Assembly (NCBI RefSeq): GCF_000003605.2
Contig: NW_003122908.1
Span: 167,253-231,252 of the forward strand
DNA length: 64,000 nucleotides
Direction: 5' to 3'
Source: Saccoglossus kowalevskii
Lineage: Eukaryota > Hemichordata > Enteropneusta > Harrimaniidae
Position numbers and translations under genes: made by a program
Notes under the pieces: generated by a model
What the model was told of the DNA's origin: nothing
The model's database searches: none
The model's input: only the letters and a program-made list of their open reading frames with translations
Part shown: piece after piece, positions 47,632 to 60,595 of the stretch
Numbering within the stretch: the first letter of the stretch is position 1
Layout: each line of letters opens with the position of its first letter

Positions 47632-50600
47632 AACACCCCTCCCCTCAATTAATTTTTTAGTACACACTTGATTAGCATACCCCCTCCCCTAATCAACTTA
47701 GGGTGCTCTCACCTAGAGTGGCATGATAGTTAGAATATCTTCCATGGCTTGGGATATCTCACAGGGTATAACCAGTAATTCAAGGAGACCATTTATGTAT
47801 ATGCAAATTATCTAACAGTATGAAAGTATACTATTAAAGATATGCATATGAATTTTATTTCATTGTTTTTTTTTAATTGTATATTTGTAATTAGTTATAA
47901 AAAATTCATCATTTCTCTCATAATTTGCATATTCAAATTTGTGTTATGTGTTTCTTGTTCTCAGTGCTGAAGAGTGTTTAATACGGTGATGTATACAATG
48001 TATGTAAAATTCATCTCTAACGTGGTGACTGTTGAAGTAACCATACACAAATTCAGAGAAGAACATCTTGAACTACTTTTTCAGCTAGTACACGTGATGA
48101 CATGCCATGTAATTTCACTGGGTGGCGACTATATTTTTCCAACTTCGGAAAATGTAACATTTCATGCAAGTAAACAGGACTACAGCGGTGTCAAAAAAAT
48201 ACCTAGAATTTTACAAATGCAAAAAATTGTTTCAATTTTAATATCCGATACACATTGGATGGTAAATTTTGATGAAGTTCAATTTCGACATTGAACTATA
48301 AAAAAAGAAATTGAAGTTCCAAATCAAATTTGATTTTAGCCGCAGATGTTTAATTCCACATTTCAGACATTACGTGAAATCTTGCAGTGAAAAGAAAATC
48401 CACTTTCATAATACATGAACATCTGACCCTGATCCACACTGATTTCATAAATCACACACATTTTTTACAGTACCGTAACTTTAATGCAGAATAAAAATAC
48501 AACGCCAACATTACAAACTATGTACATATATATATATATATATCATTACAAGCACCACGTCAACTGAAATCACGCACGAAAAACATCACCAACTTTTCCA
48601 CTTACGAACATTGATCAATTGTACGTGTTATCACATACATCAACTCGGGGTTCATTTACTACAGTGGATTAGTTGCTCGAAAGCTTAAGTAAATATGCCA
48701 CAGGTTTTTAATATCTCTGCATCCCATCCGAATGCCGAAAATTCAAAGAAAGTCAACAGTTGAAATCATCCACTTAAAAGTAACGGAACTTTTCTTGACA
48801 CAAACTGATGCTTATGAGTGCTCATCCATCCTACCCCCCCCCCCACGTTACCACACTCCATCTTTCCCAATGTCCCACTATGGTTCATGTTGAAAGAAAG
48901 GAATCCACAGTGAGGCCAAAAATGAGACATTTTAAACATTTTTCCAATCACATTCAAATAGACAGGTGAAAGGGAAAGAGACGAATGAAGGCACTATGTT
49001 CTTTACAAGTTTGTTCACATTTTAAAACTTTTATGACAGTCCGGTGACCTTTGACCTCCATCTGGATGGAATATAAATTTAAATACAACATTAAATATAC
49101 ATGTAATTGCAGCAATGCTTATATACTAGAAGGCGTGAATACTTACTAATTATGATAATATCAAAGCTGATATGTAAATGAGTTGTGGAGAAGGCAGAAA
49201 CCAGACATTCGGAAGTTTGCCATACTCTGTAAACCTAGTTTGGTAATTTTCAACATGTCTCAAGACGCAGAATAAATTGTAAACCATTATTCGTTATCTT
49301 AGAAATGTGATGATTGCTATAAATTTATGTTAAACGTCGCGGTCGTTTTAATTTTGCGAAATTAAATGTCAGGTGTCTCGAAAGGAAAATTGTGATGTAT
49401 GGATTTTGGTGGCAATTTGGTTATTCTATTTTTAGAATATGTCAGAACTTCTTTGGAATCTGCCTTTTCCAGTGCTTATAACGGCCAAGAAGATTTGTTT
49501 TCTCCATTTCTTTCTGTCCCGAATATTGCACTTTTTAATATTATTACGCATGTGACGAATTCAGATCATTTGCCTCTATGCAGTTACTAAAACATCATAT
49601 ACCGGTAAGCGTGATTAAAAGCAGAAACGAACAAGCACATTTTATTAAATTAAATTATTGACTGAGTAAACGAGTGCACACACACGCATGCGCACACGTA
49701 TATATGGGGAAAGCCTGGCATTTCTGTTGCATGATGGTTGCAGTACCGAACAGTAAAATACTGCTTTTATCATCCAACGGATCTGACGTGATGTTATTTT
49801 AACGCTGCCATTTTCTTCCTCGTATATTTTGAATCTGGGCGGATGACAGCAGCAGGGTTGAAATGAAACTGGGTGTTTCTGTTTTGTATATCACCAAACT
49901 CGCTTGTTTTATTTTACCAAACCACAAGGGAATCCTCTAATATAATCTTGAACAGAGAAACAAATTACCTACATCAACTTAAGATCAAATCACAATCGTG
50001 GAAGGCCCGGGAACGTGAATATTCATGTTAGTGGTGGTCGTGTCACAATTATACACACTGGAATGGAGAATTTCGTTCTAAGTGTGCCCCCTCGATCTAT
50101 GATGAATCGGTCAAGACAGGAGCATGAGATAGGAGGTGAGCAACTGGAGATCACAACGATTTTAAAACGCTGTAAACACGGAAACTACAAAAAGATAATG
50201 CTGGGACCGCTGCTCCACGAGATTAAATTTCTATATCGAATCAAATTAAGTAATATTTCAAGAAACTTACATCTAATGTGCTCGTAAAATACAGGAAATG
50301 CAAGAACATCTACAAACAACTGCATTGTGGGTTGAAGTGCCAGATAAGAGTGCATTCCATATTTGGAATAATATTTCCTTATTTGGGATAATATATTTTC
50401 TTAATTAGAATATTGTATTCCTTATTTGGCACTGCTGGGTGTCTCAAAAAGCTTGGCTATATAGTGACGAATTTTCCTAAAGAACAAATTATTATTTTAG
50501 TTTGTGCAAATTTGATATTACGTATATTATGATTAACACCAAAAAATGTGATTAACAGGTCAGAAATTACAGTTAAAAAATATTTTGAAGAATAAAATAC

Positions 50601-52225
50601 AATTCTGACATCAATTTTTTTTTTCATTTCACCAGTTAAAGTTCAGTTATGCACCATTGCGAAAACAGTCAACTTTCAAAAGGCACTGAACAAACTCTCA
50701 GAATGCCTCGTCCTCATCCATGGAAACATTTCACGCACGATCACCGCCATTTCACGTAAGGAAAAATACAAGTTGAAAAGTTAAAGCAGCAGCGCCCTCA
50801 ATGTTGATGTACTGAAACATTTCAGAGTTCGTCGTTGGTGGCGCCAACACCACTAACTTCTGTTCACTCCGCAAACATTCACAAGCAACAGATTGAACGG
50901 ACAAAAACAAAACAAAATTTACAATTGTCTGCAAACAAGTAGAAATTGAAGGCGTAAAATAAACAGCAGTTTAGTTCATTGCGGTTTATAGAACGATATG
51001 TAATCACCTAAAATTAAGTACAGAATCAAAGTTAAATAATAAACAGGATTTTCACCGCAAGTGTTCACACATTCACCATAAAGAAGTGGTTGTTTGGATG
51101 AAACCATGGACACCGTTGTTGTGGTGATGCAAATTCATCAGCAACCACAAGCCATCTAGCAATGATGACGCCACATGTCGCCCAGAATTCAAATCGTCGA
51201 TTCGTTGATCAAATCTGCAATGATAATAATACAAACCCATGAAAGCAATCACATTTTACGACGATATTGGACTGGAAGAAAGTAAATCTAATCACGCGAA
51301 TTGCTACTTTGTATGGAATGTTGTGATGGTAGTTTTACTAGATAATTGAGAACTGATTGTATATGAATGCGGTCAGGTATATAGGGTTACCGGTAGGCAC
51401 TGTATTTCTACGAAACAAAAAAAAAAAAAAAAAAAACGGGCTGAGATTCAATTCACGACACGTACGTAAGCAAGGCCTCGAGTCCCCATACATCTTAGTG
51501 TCAATATCAGATTTATACATATTCACTTTAAGTCGGCGTATTTTCGATACCGTTGACAATCCCACGTATGATACGTTATTAACTTAGTTACGAAACATTT
51601 GGCGTGCGCTATCGTATGTCAAAATCGTTCACGTCCCCATATATCATACAGTTGACAGCGTAATATCACAGCGTCGATAACTTTCGCTTCCCACAGCATC
51701 AAACCTTTTATAACTTTTCGCGCGCACGTGAAACTGGACAGGTTGTACATATTATTTTGTGTTCTTCTTATTCTCATTAATAAATGTTTATTAAAAAAAT
51801 GTAATATTGAAATGCGTTCGCGTAATGCATATCGGAGACGGAGAAGAAAGCCATGTAATGATGTCATATAAGCATGGAAAGGTTAATGCGAGGATGGAAA
51901 TTAAGTGAATTCTTTTAATATCTGTGACAATTAAGTCAATCATTGCGAAATAGGGGAAATCCTATAAAACCGGCAATCATTAAAATAATGTACAATGTTT
52001 TAATCCGGATGTAATTCCCCATTTCAGTCACATACCGTCTAATACGACGATTTCATGATTGCGGCAATCAGTGCAATGAAGTTAATTTACTAGCCGGGTG
52101 GGCTTTATCGGGTTCACCGTGCACAAACATCCGCTCTTCTTCAGTGCATTACGCCGGTTAACTTACTTGCAAATCAAAATGAATAGATCGAGCGACTTCT
52201 GACAGTTGCGCGCCTAACATTGCGT
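47632..52225. other. Non-coding region between MPDU1 and the minus-strand exons
   Basis: Contains an AT microsatellite at about 48523-48543, a C run at about 48834-48844, and a small foldback at about 50336-50447 with ends AGTGCCAGATAAG and (complement) AGTGCCAAATAAG. Open frames at 47974-48294 and 50015-50287 show no domains. A 60-codon minus-strand frame at 50752-50934 starts after a CTTGTTTGCAG acceptor-like site and reads as a hydrophobic segment with CEC, but it has no ATG and no clear donor. Confidence 0.5.
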
Positions 52226-52389
52226 TTGCGAAAGCGTCGCAGTCGTAACGCGGTGCGTTCTTATTGTGTGTATTTTACACGCGCTGTGTGCGTCCCATTC
52301 TCCCTCTCAGTGGTAGAGATACATTCATAAAAATAGAACTCTGTGTGGGAGATTGATTGGACGCAAACACCACGTGGCGAGACACTTAA
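52226..52389 (+). mobile_element. Related foldback element, core C, copy C2
   Basis: Contains AAAGCGTCGCAGTCGTAACG near its left end, TTTTACACGCG as in core A, and ATAGAACTCTG plus GGGAGATTG as in C1. It ends near a TTAA at 52386-52389. It therefore links the A and C cores. Borders are approximate. Confidence 0.4.
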
Positions 52390-53359
52390 ACGCTGAGATT
52401 ATGGACAACAATGTAAGTATTCCCTGAATTGCTAAATATTACAACTAATACTGTACGTAATATTTATGCCATGAAAAATACACCAACTAAAAAGATCTTC
52501 CCGGAAAATGTTCTAACTGTATGGAAATATACATAAAGTATACATATGCAAGAAAGAAATTCCATAAAGACAACGTGGATTGAACTCCGTTTAAAATTTT
52601 TTTTTTTTATTTAATGACCATTCGTTTCGGATTTGCTGAAATTAGCATTCATTTTATTATTTTGAACTTTTATCAAAATGTTGAGCGTTTTTCTCCCTGT
52701 GCACATATAGATTTCTCATACAGATTGTGTTGAAACACGCTGACTAAAAAAATATAATAAAAGTTAGCTCTGCTTGAAACGTTCAAGCACGGAGCAAACA
52801 CAAAATATATAATGTATGGGGCCTCAAATGACATCATTTAATACCAAATGTAAAATAAAAACGAGCACCCACTGACCTCGAACAGTTTAAATATCTGGTA
52901 CAACAAAAACAATCATTATTTCTTGTCTGGACTAGGACATTATTTTCAGGTTAAATAACAAATCGTATTAATTCAAAGGCGGTATAGCAACCAAGGTTAC
53001 CACGAATCAATGTTTAATATAATCTTATATTTCCCCGGCAGCTGCGCGCATGCAAATCAGCCACGTGGCGACTAGTATAAACACTGTGTTAAAGGATGGA
53101 AGTCGTCGTACCAGGACAGTGTGAGATAATGGTACCTTTACTAAAGATGGCGATTCGATTGTTACGTAGATCAACGCGTAAAAAGGGACATTGAGGACAA
53201 TCTCGAAGGACATTAAGGAGTCAAAGTCGGTATTTCAGCGCAAAACGGGACCAAATAAGAATGTGTATTCATCTTTGCCAGAGAGAAACAAATCTCGCAC
53301 ATGCGTGGCGCGACAACCTCCACCCTTTAAGAGTGGAAAGAAGGGCGAGTGACGCTTAC
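52390..53359. other. Non-coding region with a degenerate TTAA-type MITE end
   Basis: No gene recognised. At 53089-53112 TTAAAGGATGGAAGTCGTCG matches the terminal repeat of the A elements at 37359 and 63888, and the next 25 bases align loosely with A3, but the other end cannot be placed. Confidence 0.4.
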
Positions 53360-53373
53360 CTGTAAAATTGTTA

Positions 53374-53577
53374 TTATTCGTAGAGGGCGTTGAGAACACA
53401 GCGATTCCGACAAACGAAATCGAGATATGGGTTGTTTTCTGGGACGTCTCTTAACTGCGCTACCTTTAAAAAGTATTCGGCTCGCATTAAGCACGCTGCA
53501 CTGTCTTCACAGATTTCAGTCATCTCGCCGTAAAAAACTTTATCGCAAAGAGTCTCCGAGAGTTGATACGTGTCACT
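53374..53577 (-). CDS. Cysteine-rich terminal coding exon, gene unknown (partial)
   Basis: On the minus strand a strong acceptor (GTTTTGTTTTTTTCGCAG) precedes 53577. The frame is open for 67 codons to TAA at 53374-53376, and a strong donor ACAG/GTAAGC follows at 53360/53359, only 14 bases past the stop. The peptide starts SDTYQLSETLCDKVFYGEMT, continues EICEDSAACLMRAEYFLKVA, and ends VCRNRCVLNALYE. Five cysteines are spaced C-x11-C-x5-C-x26-C-x3-C, which suggests an extracellular disulfide-bonded domain. The intron before it is phase 0; the one after would lie in the 3' UTR. An internal donor (AAG/GTAGCG after residue 38) is a phase-0 alternative. No family recognised; the ICED and VCRNRC words faintly recall arthropod CHH peptides but the spacing differs. 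The preceding exon was not found. Confidence 0.45.
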   Translation of the reverse strand, partial: SDTYQLSETLCDKVFYGEMTEICEDSAACLMRAEYFLKVAQLRDVPENNPYLDFVCRNRCVLNALYE

Positions 53578-53668
53578 CTGCGAAAAAAACAAAACAACAC
53601 ATAAATACAATCCCGTTAAATAATTGACCGAAAATCTGAGAATTCCCGAAAATGTATCATATATTTAA

Positions 53669-53832
53669 TTGAAGCTGGGGAGTCATCACCTGCGCATGCG
53701 TTATATGCCCATAGCGTGTCATTGTTTACAAACAAGCGTCTACCCATGAGCCTTTGCGTTTTGGCGTAAGTTGTTAACAACGCTTGGGACTCCATTCCCG
53801 CGCGTGCGCAGGTGACGACCCTCCCGCTTTAA
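53669..53832. mobile_element. TTAA-type MITE, core B, copy B1
   Basis: 164 bp from TTGA to TTAA. The ends AGCTGGGGAGTCATCACC and (complement) AGCGGGAGGGTCGTCACC are inverted, both followed by TGCGCA(T/C)GCG. The core, including CATTGTTTACAAACAAGCGT, is shared with B2 at 57794. No coding capacity. Confidence 0.75.
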
Positions 53833-54116
53833 TGTTGATCTATATCAGTATACTTGTCAATAACACATATTGAAGCTACAAAACATGAAATGTAATATCA
53901 GCGATTACAATAGTTACTAAGTCTGCAAACAAACGAACAACATCGGAACTTCAATGCAACAAAAGACAGATGGAGAACAGGAGCTGATTCAGAATGATCG
54001 ATGGAGGGGTACATTTACAATGACGTCATTACCGCATTGAACTATGGGATATATGTGTAGGAGCAACAAGGTCTTAGGGGGGCGCGCGCCGCCCCCGCTT
54101 CTCTCTACCCCATGAA

Positions 54117-54166
54117 NNNNNNNNNNNNNNNNNNNNNNNNNNNNNNNNNNNNNNNNNNNNNNNNNN
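54117..54166. other. Assembly gap, 50 N
   Basis: Exactly 50 undetermined bases, probably a placeholder of unknown true size. A GC-only near-palindrome at 54077-54096 lies 20 bases before it and is a likely cause of the break. Confidence 0.95.
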
Positions 54167-57098
54167 ACAAGTATTTAAATAGATGTTCGCAAAAGGTCGC
54201 GAAGACGAAGGCACAGCACGTATAAACAGGAAGATGTACTGCCAGGCAACCAAGACGTTGCTAAGTAACCAGTGATGAAGGACATGAATAATTCAAGGCA
54301 GTTGAGCATTACTAATTTATCTTAGCAGCAAGACACCGATCCGTTATGCTATTGTCCAATGTGCCGAAGGGGAATAAAATTTGGATTATTGTTCATTTTC
54401 GGAGTTTTTTTTTTCTCATAAAATTACGTAGGATGAATAATGAAGCTATTCGTATAATAAACACGTTGACGCCATCATTGACGTCATCATTAATACCGTG
54501 TCCACGTTGTCACGACGAATGCTAGCCTCTCCCTGTGAGGAAAATGAAAACACACTACGTCTTGTTCTATTTAGAATATTTAAATAACTCCACGAACAGT
54601 TTGATTTGCGTGTCATAATGAGTGAATGACTTGTAATAATTTTAATTCTTTAAAACGACAGGTGTCAAGAATTAAATTATCAGTCATAATTTAAAATGAA
54701 GCTTTTTAAAAATAACGAACTGACCGTGAAAAATAATGAGATATGGCGAACTAACGAAGTACAAAATGTATGATATTATTATTTTTTTTAGAAAAATTGT
54801 ACAACGGCGGCGTGCCAAACACGATATTAGGCCGCCCGATTGTAAGGAGAATGGGGCGAACTACATATAACACGATAATACTGTATGCCTATTAAATTAT
54901 ATTGTAATATTGCTGTTTCCAGAATGATGGGCATCCTTTGTTCAATATATGAGTGTATTAATGTTAATAAAACAAACAGTGATCTATATTGTAAATGGTA
55001 GCCATGGTTATCGCAAATAGCGCAATGTTAAATTGGATGTGTATGTGTAATGCATTCGAAACACGTCATAAACCGCAAAGTGCAACATGGAACTGCTCAC
55101 TGTCGTTCACCGTGCCTCGTATTCGTAAACAGACCGTGACCAATGAATCTGTGTCAACACAGACTAACGTAAGCGGTAAATGCCTAGACGTTAATGAAAT
55201 GCGTCGTGTGCACTTCTGACATCAATTCTCATGATACACACCAGGATAACCTGACATGACTTCAATTTATCAGTGCGGGATAAAATGAATGAATTAGCAA
55301 GCCAATCAATCATGTAAGATGACATGTAGGATGTCACATTTCTAACTCCAATAAACAGTTTTAATAAAAGTAACATTTCAAGTTTAGGAGGTACTGAAAA
55401 ACACTTTTCATGTAGCAATAAGTAGTGAGTAGAGTAGTGATCCAACATCAGAATGTCTCAACTGCTCGTTCACGACACAGATTATATTATTGTATATCAA
55501 TAAGTAGTCGCCACGGCAGCTAATTACTACTCGGTGTGTCGGATGTTGCAGATGATACTGTTTGTATTTATCCATCTAATGTATCTCTATTTGGATGATC
55601 AGTACAGTGGCAAAACTGAAACTTACAACTAAGAGACAACGAGAAAATTCACATGATGGCGCAATACTTTGTCTTTGTACGCTCTTCCAGCCTGCGACAC
55701 AGGTGCATGTTATGTTAATATTGGCAAAATTGAAATCCTGTCATGGGCAAACAGAGTTGCCGCTATAATTGCCCATACATGAAGCATTTCGCCGAGAACA
55801 TCCACAATTACAAGCTTGTGAACGACAACATCGCTATAACACACGTTATGGCTTAATCTAGCACCACTAGATCCAATACGTGATAGTTGGCTCCACAAAA
55901 TATCGGATGCCGATAATAACATCTGACGATATGGCGATTGCCCCTGTACATGACTATACCATGCCTTGTATATGTAAGCATGTGTGGTTACGTAACTGCC
56001 ATGTACTGTATTCGATGGATATCATACGGACGCCTCGGGTACAGAAATGAGAGATATAATGGCATATGTTCTTGAGAATTTTCAAATTTTCTACCAGTGA
56101 CAATAATAAAACAGCAGTTCATCGAATCGTGTGTCGAAAATGTGTGCTGTGTCAGATATATTATGGCTGTTAATTTATTCCATTAGTTATATTTTCCAAG
56201 TACATTGCCCAGGGTGATGTCATGATCATGATCGCCGTGGATCCATATACAGTTTGCAAGAATTGAACACAAAAATTTAAAGTATGATATTATGGCAGCC
56301 ATCTTGAATTAGTGAAAATAAAGAATATTTATGCAAATATCGAATGCGTTTTAAATCACTAACATTAATATTAATTAGAGGTGGGAATATATTTTTCAAT
56401 GGTATTATGACGGTAATTTTGAATGTATGCAAATTAGCAAAATTTTCCAAGGGATGACATCATGTCATCGTGCAGACTTTCAAGTGTATAGCCTTAGAGA
56501 ACAAAGGCCATCAAAACATTTTGTATAGACTCCGAATCCAGGTCTTGTCTATTGCACTAAAAGCTTTCCTGAAATAGAGCCGAATTACATGTATTACGAC
56601 TATGAATAATGTCTTGATGCGAGACGTCATCGAGCATACTGAAGCAAAACAAATGCCAATCAATTATTCAACGTCTTAGTATTTTGTCAAGCCGACGATA
56701 ACGTCAGCATATCAAATGAACGCATTTCCAACACCTTGTACCTCCCAAAGACATTATGCGCACTGTTGCCCAATACGTCACATATATAGGTGATGGGAAT
56801 CCAGGCGGAAATAGTATTCCATTTAAAGATTATTTTGTGTTAAGTGGTTGTGGTCGATATTTGATACTGACTTGCATATTGATCTGTTGTAAAATAACAC
56901 TGTTGTTTTTTTGTAGCACACATAGAAGAGTATGAAAACTACTGAACTAGACGAAAACATACGCGCCTTGAATTAAAAACGTACCAGTAATTCAACACGT
57001 GTTAGTTAGATTACAACACGACTATCAGCGCAACATTACATCAGGAGAACACTATTCAGCGCGCGACCCACACCAGCTTTTAGTTTTAGGATAAATCC

Positions 57099-57101
<3 letters not shown>
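54167..57101. other. Non-coding region
   Basis: No gene recognised. TGACGTCA palindromes lie on both sides of the gap at 54021-54028 and 54479-54486. A 70-codon minus-strand frame at 55710-55922 has no adequate splice sites. Confidence 0.5.

Positions 57102-57174
<73 letters not shown>
57102..57174. repeat. (TA)n microsatellite
   Basis: About 36 TA units without interruption. The Tyr-Ile repeat frame on the minus strand is an artefact. Confidence 0.95.
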
Positions 57175-57177
<3 letters not shown>

Positions 57178-57793
57178 TATCAACATACGTCTGTGTAATC
57201 ATATGTAGTAACATCTCATTAAATGATATACTAGTATAAGAAGGTCCCATGCACGAAACGTCTATATTTTGAATAGTTACACAAGACAACGATTACCAAA
57301 TATTATCTATTGTATATCGTTTTTTTATAGTATTATTAGTCCCTCCCCAAACAGGCTGAATAGTTCCGTGTAGCGTCGAACAAATTAAAAATGACATTAC
57401 GTGACCATATTATGCATTATGTCACGTACTACACACTTTACAACAAATCGAAATGGACACATACTGATTAACCGGATAGTCAGGATATATATAGATATTT
57501 TCCGATTATAATTCCTGATGTGGCAAAAATCAAATATTTAAAAATCTAGTGACTTATCATTATATACCCAGTATTTTTATATGACGTTCAACAACTTGAA
57601 AGTAATTAAAGAAAAAAATCAATCAGGTTCTATTTAGCTACTGGAATACCATTTGTTGAATATCGGTTGTGAGCAAGAATTGTGAAAGTTGGGTTAGATG
57701 ATATTGGTATACATGTTTCCGCCAACAGCATAAACGCATATGCGTTTTTTTTTGTAACAAATATATTTACAAATTTGACCAGAACTGCCATAT

Positions 57794-57958
57794 TTAAAGC
57801 GGGGGAGTCGTCACCTGCGCATGCGTCAGATGGCCATAGCATGTCATTGTTTACAAACAAGCGTCTACCCATAAGCCTTTGCGGTGTTAGTGTGTGTTGT
57901 TATCGTCGCTTGGGACTCAATTCCCGCGCGTGCGTAGGTGACGACCCTCCCGCTTTAA
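57794..57958. mobile_element. TTAA-type MITE, core B, copy B2
   Basis: 165 bp including intact TTAA at both borders (57794-57797 and 57955-57958). The inverted ends AGCGGGGGAGTCGTCACC and (complement) AGCGGGAGGGTCGTCACC extend to about 28 bp. It is the better-preserved partner of B1 and defines the borders of the family. Confidence 0.8.
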
Positions 57959-57999
57959 GCTTTTGCAAGAAGACGTAGTTAGATCGCAAGCACATATAC

Positions 58000-58112
58000 A
58001 AGACAGAATTTGACACATCGAACAAAAATTGTCAACAAGCTCTCTGATTGGCCGGACTTTTAGTTGTTGGGTTTGGGTACCCAATCAGGTACGGTCTTGT
58101 ATGTAGCTTCGC
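58000..58112 (+). repeat. Dispersed repeat, copy 2
   Basis: Shares CTCTCTGATTGG, CAATCAGG and TCTTGTA with the copy at 44410-44549, in the same order. Confidence 0.5.
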
Positions 58113-58369
58113 ATGACTCGGAAGACGCGGCCTTCCATGAATTGAAAAACTCACGACTTCTGTCAAAACTCTTCATGGCAAGAAGACTACAATTTCTCGA
58201 CGATAAGGGAACATTTAATTGTCACGTGATGCTAAGCTTTCTCAATCTATGCGTTTACAAAACGACCAAGAAAAGTGGAATTTTGCGAAAATACACATAC
58301 TTACACAAATATAACAAAGTTGGTGTCGATTACACGGCCCCGTGAACGCCTCTCTATATCCATTGTCAC

Positions 58370-58441
58370 CGAGGCCCTCGTAAAGGTCAATTACTTCACA
58401 ATTATCAACCACATAATCAAGTATTTGGCACTCTTCTGAGT
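58370..58441 (-). CDS. Candidate small phase-1 exon of the acidic gene
   Basis: On the minus strand a TTTTTATTTCAATAG acceptor precedes 58441 and a CTCG/GTGACA donor follows 58370. The 72-nt exon is symmetric phase 1, the same phase as the two larger upstream exons. With one G from the previous exon it reads DSEECQILDYVVDNCEVIDL then YEGL, acidic like its upstream neighbours but with two cysteines. The matching phase and composition are the evidence; at this length chance cannot be excluded. Confidence 0.3.
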
Positions 58442-60595
58442 CTATTGAAATAAAAAGAGAAGAAAATGTGACGTCATATTAAAAAGAATGATCCTCAAAG
58501 CATAGGAGTTAGACAATTATTTAAACCGTTTCTGGAGATTCGAAGGGAGTAGGTCTATAATTGGTTTAATTATTATAGGCCATGTAAACTAAGGTTTATG
58601 CTGTAATAATATTGTAGTGGTGTTTTATTCTGGAAATTCCTTGCAAATATCATCGACACGTGGCGTGTAGTTACTCCAAGTTGTAAGGAGATGGCGTTAA
58701 CGCGAGAGGCAAGCGTATTCCAATAACGCGAGATGAAATTTCATCGTAAATATCAACATGTCCCCATGACGCATTACGATCAACGAGAAAAATGTCACGA
58801 ACGTGTAGTTTTCGCGAGATGTGATAGCTTTACGTAAAGTTACTTGAGATTACGCGAGACTAAAATATTTACACAAAAAAAAGTAATAAAAAAAAAGTCT
58901 CTCTTAACAGCGTCAGACATATTGATGACCCTAGATCATCACTGCCAAGCACGTCAAACCGATTAATCAGGCGATACACCTTTATTTTGTCGCGGCGATG
59001 GAATATGGTAAATGGGTTTACAGTTAGTACAAAAATAGTACAATCTTCGTTTATAGAAACAACCGATAGCCTACTAGGAGAAGAATATATATAGTCGGAA
59101 TAACAATTACTTCTTTTTAATTGCATATGTCATTTGAGAAAGAAACTGGATCTGTCTATACGCCTATAGGAACATGGTGAAATATACGCCTTCTCCCGAA
59201 ACGAACTATAACGATGAAGGAAATGAACGCTCATTAATTGAAACACCTGTACATACTAACATTCAAGTAATATGTGTATTAAGTTCAGTTGCACATCGAG
59301 TCCCCGAATTAGTGGACAAATACACTTTGTTACCCCCGGCATCTTCGGGGTCATTCGAAGAGTGCAACGTTGAGTAGTTCAAACATTTGTCGTTCGTTCC
59401 GTCTCGGTGGTTTCGATAAAATACACTGTGACGGTTCCTTATTTCCCATTGTGTCTTATGTCATCATCATTACCGGCCTGGGGTTTTAAGCTTTTATCGA
59501 CTTCCTCTTGAATGCACTAGTAACCCGACGAGGGCTCTTAACTATTAACCGCATGTCGTATTCAACTACACGAGTCGTGCTGGCCAACCAAAATGTCCAA
59601 TAACCGTCCGACCGTTAGACGAGCCTAATGAGAGTGCGGATTAATGAGATCTGTCAACGAGGATCAAAACCACCGGCTATTGTAATATAGACCGACAGCA
59701 AATACATTTTTTTCATCGAAGAAGATCGTCGATATTAATAGTACACGGTTAACATGTCAAGTACAATGATCACATTTCGTATGGGTACTTAAGCTAACTC
59801 TAATTTGGCAATATTGACATCGGGGGCGCCAATTTACTTCTCGTACACTATGATGTTTTTGATAGACATTCAAACGATATGACCAGGAGTAGCTTCGAAG
59901 AACTTCAATTACAGCGCCAGCCAATTATCTGTCATAAAACGTGCTCATCACAAAAAAACAAAAACGGTCAAGCGTTAATATCATCGCTTATATACTTCAA
60001 TCCAAAATATGAAGGGGATTCACATACGTACACTCGGTAACAGAATTATTGCGATACCCAGGAGACGCGAAGCCCATCGCATGCTGGTCCCCTGGTGATA
60101 AATGTCAATTGCGAGATCACCCCAAAATACAACCGCGTTCATCAAGTAAATTGGCGTGTTTATTTTTACGATCGAAGACCCCGGCTAAGAACACACAGAG
60201 TCGGGATTATAGCGAACAGCCATGATACATGCATCGTTCCAGTCATACTAGACATGCATCACATTCAATCATCGATCATCGCTAAGATCGTATCTACATA
60301 AACACGCATTTGGCGAGATTTGACCGACGTTTATTTTGAATTACAATTGATGTTGATGCATTTACGGTAGCAATTGATTTAGAGACACAAATCTGGGAAA
60401 TTGCATTCAACCATTACGTTGTTGTTACGTGACTTGCCTTCGTTTTAACCGCGCATGCGTTGTCCGCCCACCACTCGTGGGAATATTCACCAGCCATATT
60501 GTTGGAGGATAATGCTGGTTAAAAACAAAAAACAAAACAAAAACACGTTTATTACAAAAAAAATGTACTTCGCATGCGTTTTTGAATTTACCCAC
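58442..60595. other. Probable intron of the acidic gene
   Basis: No further exon is certain. A TGACGTCA palindrome lies at 58469-58476. A 67-codon + strand frame at 59174-59377 starts with an ATG with A at -3 and has a charged composition, but it shows no domain and lies within this presumed intron. Confidence 0.4.

Noticed and set aside
54995-55219. Wnt-like WNCS word
   Set aside because: Only four residues match; none of the surrounding Wnt cysteine pattern is present.
57086-57289. Tyr-Ile repeat protein
   Set aside because: Translation of a (TA)n microsatellite.
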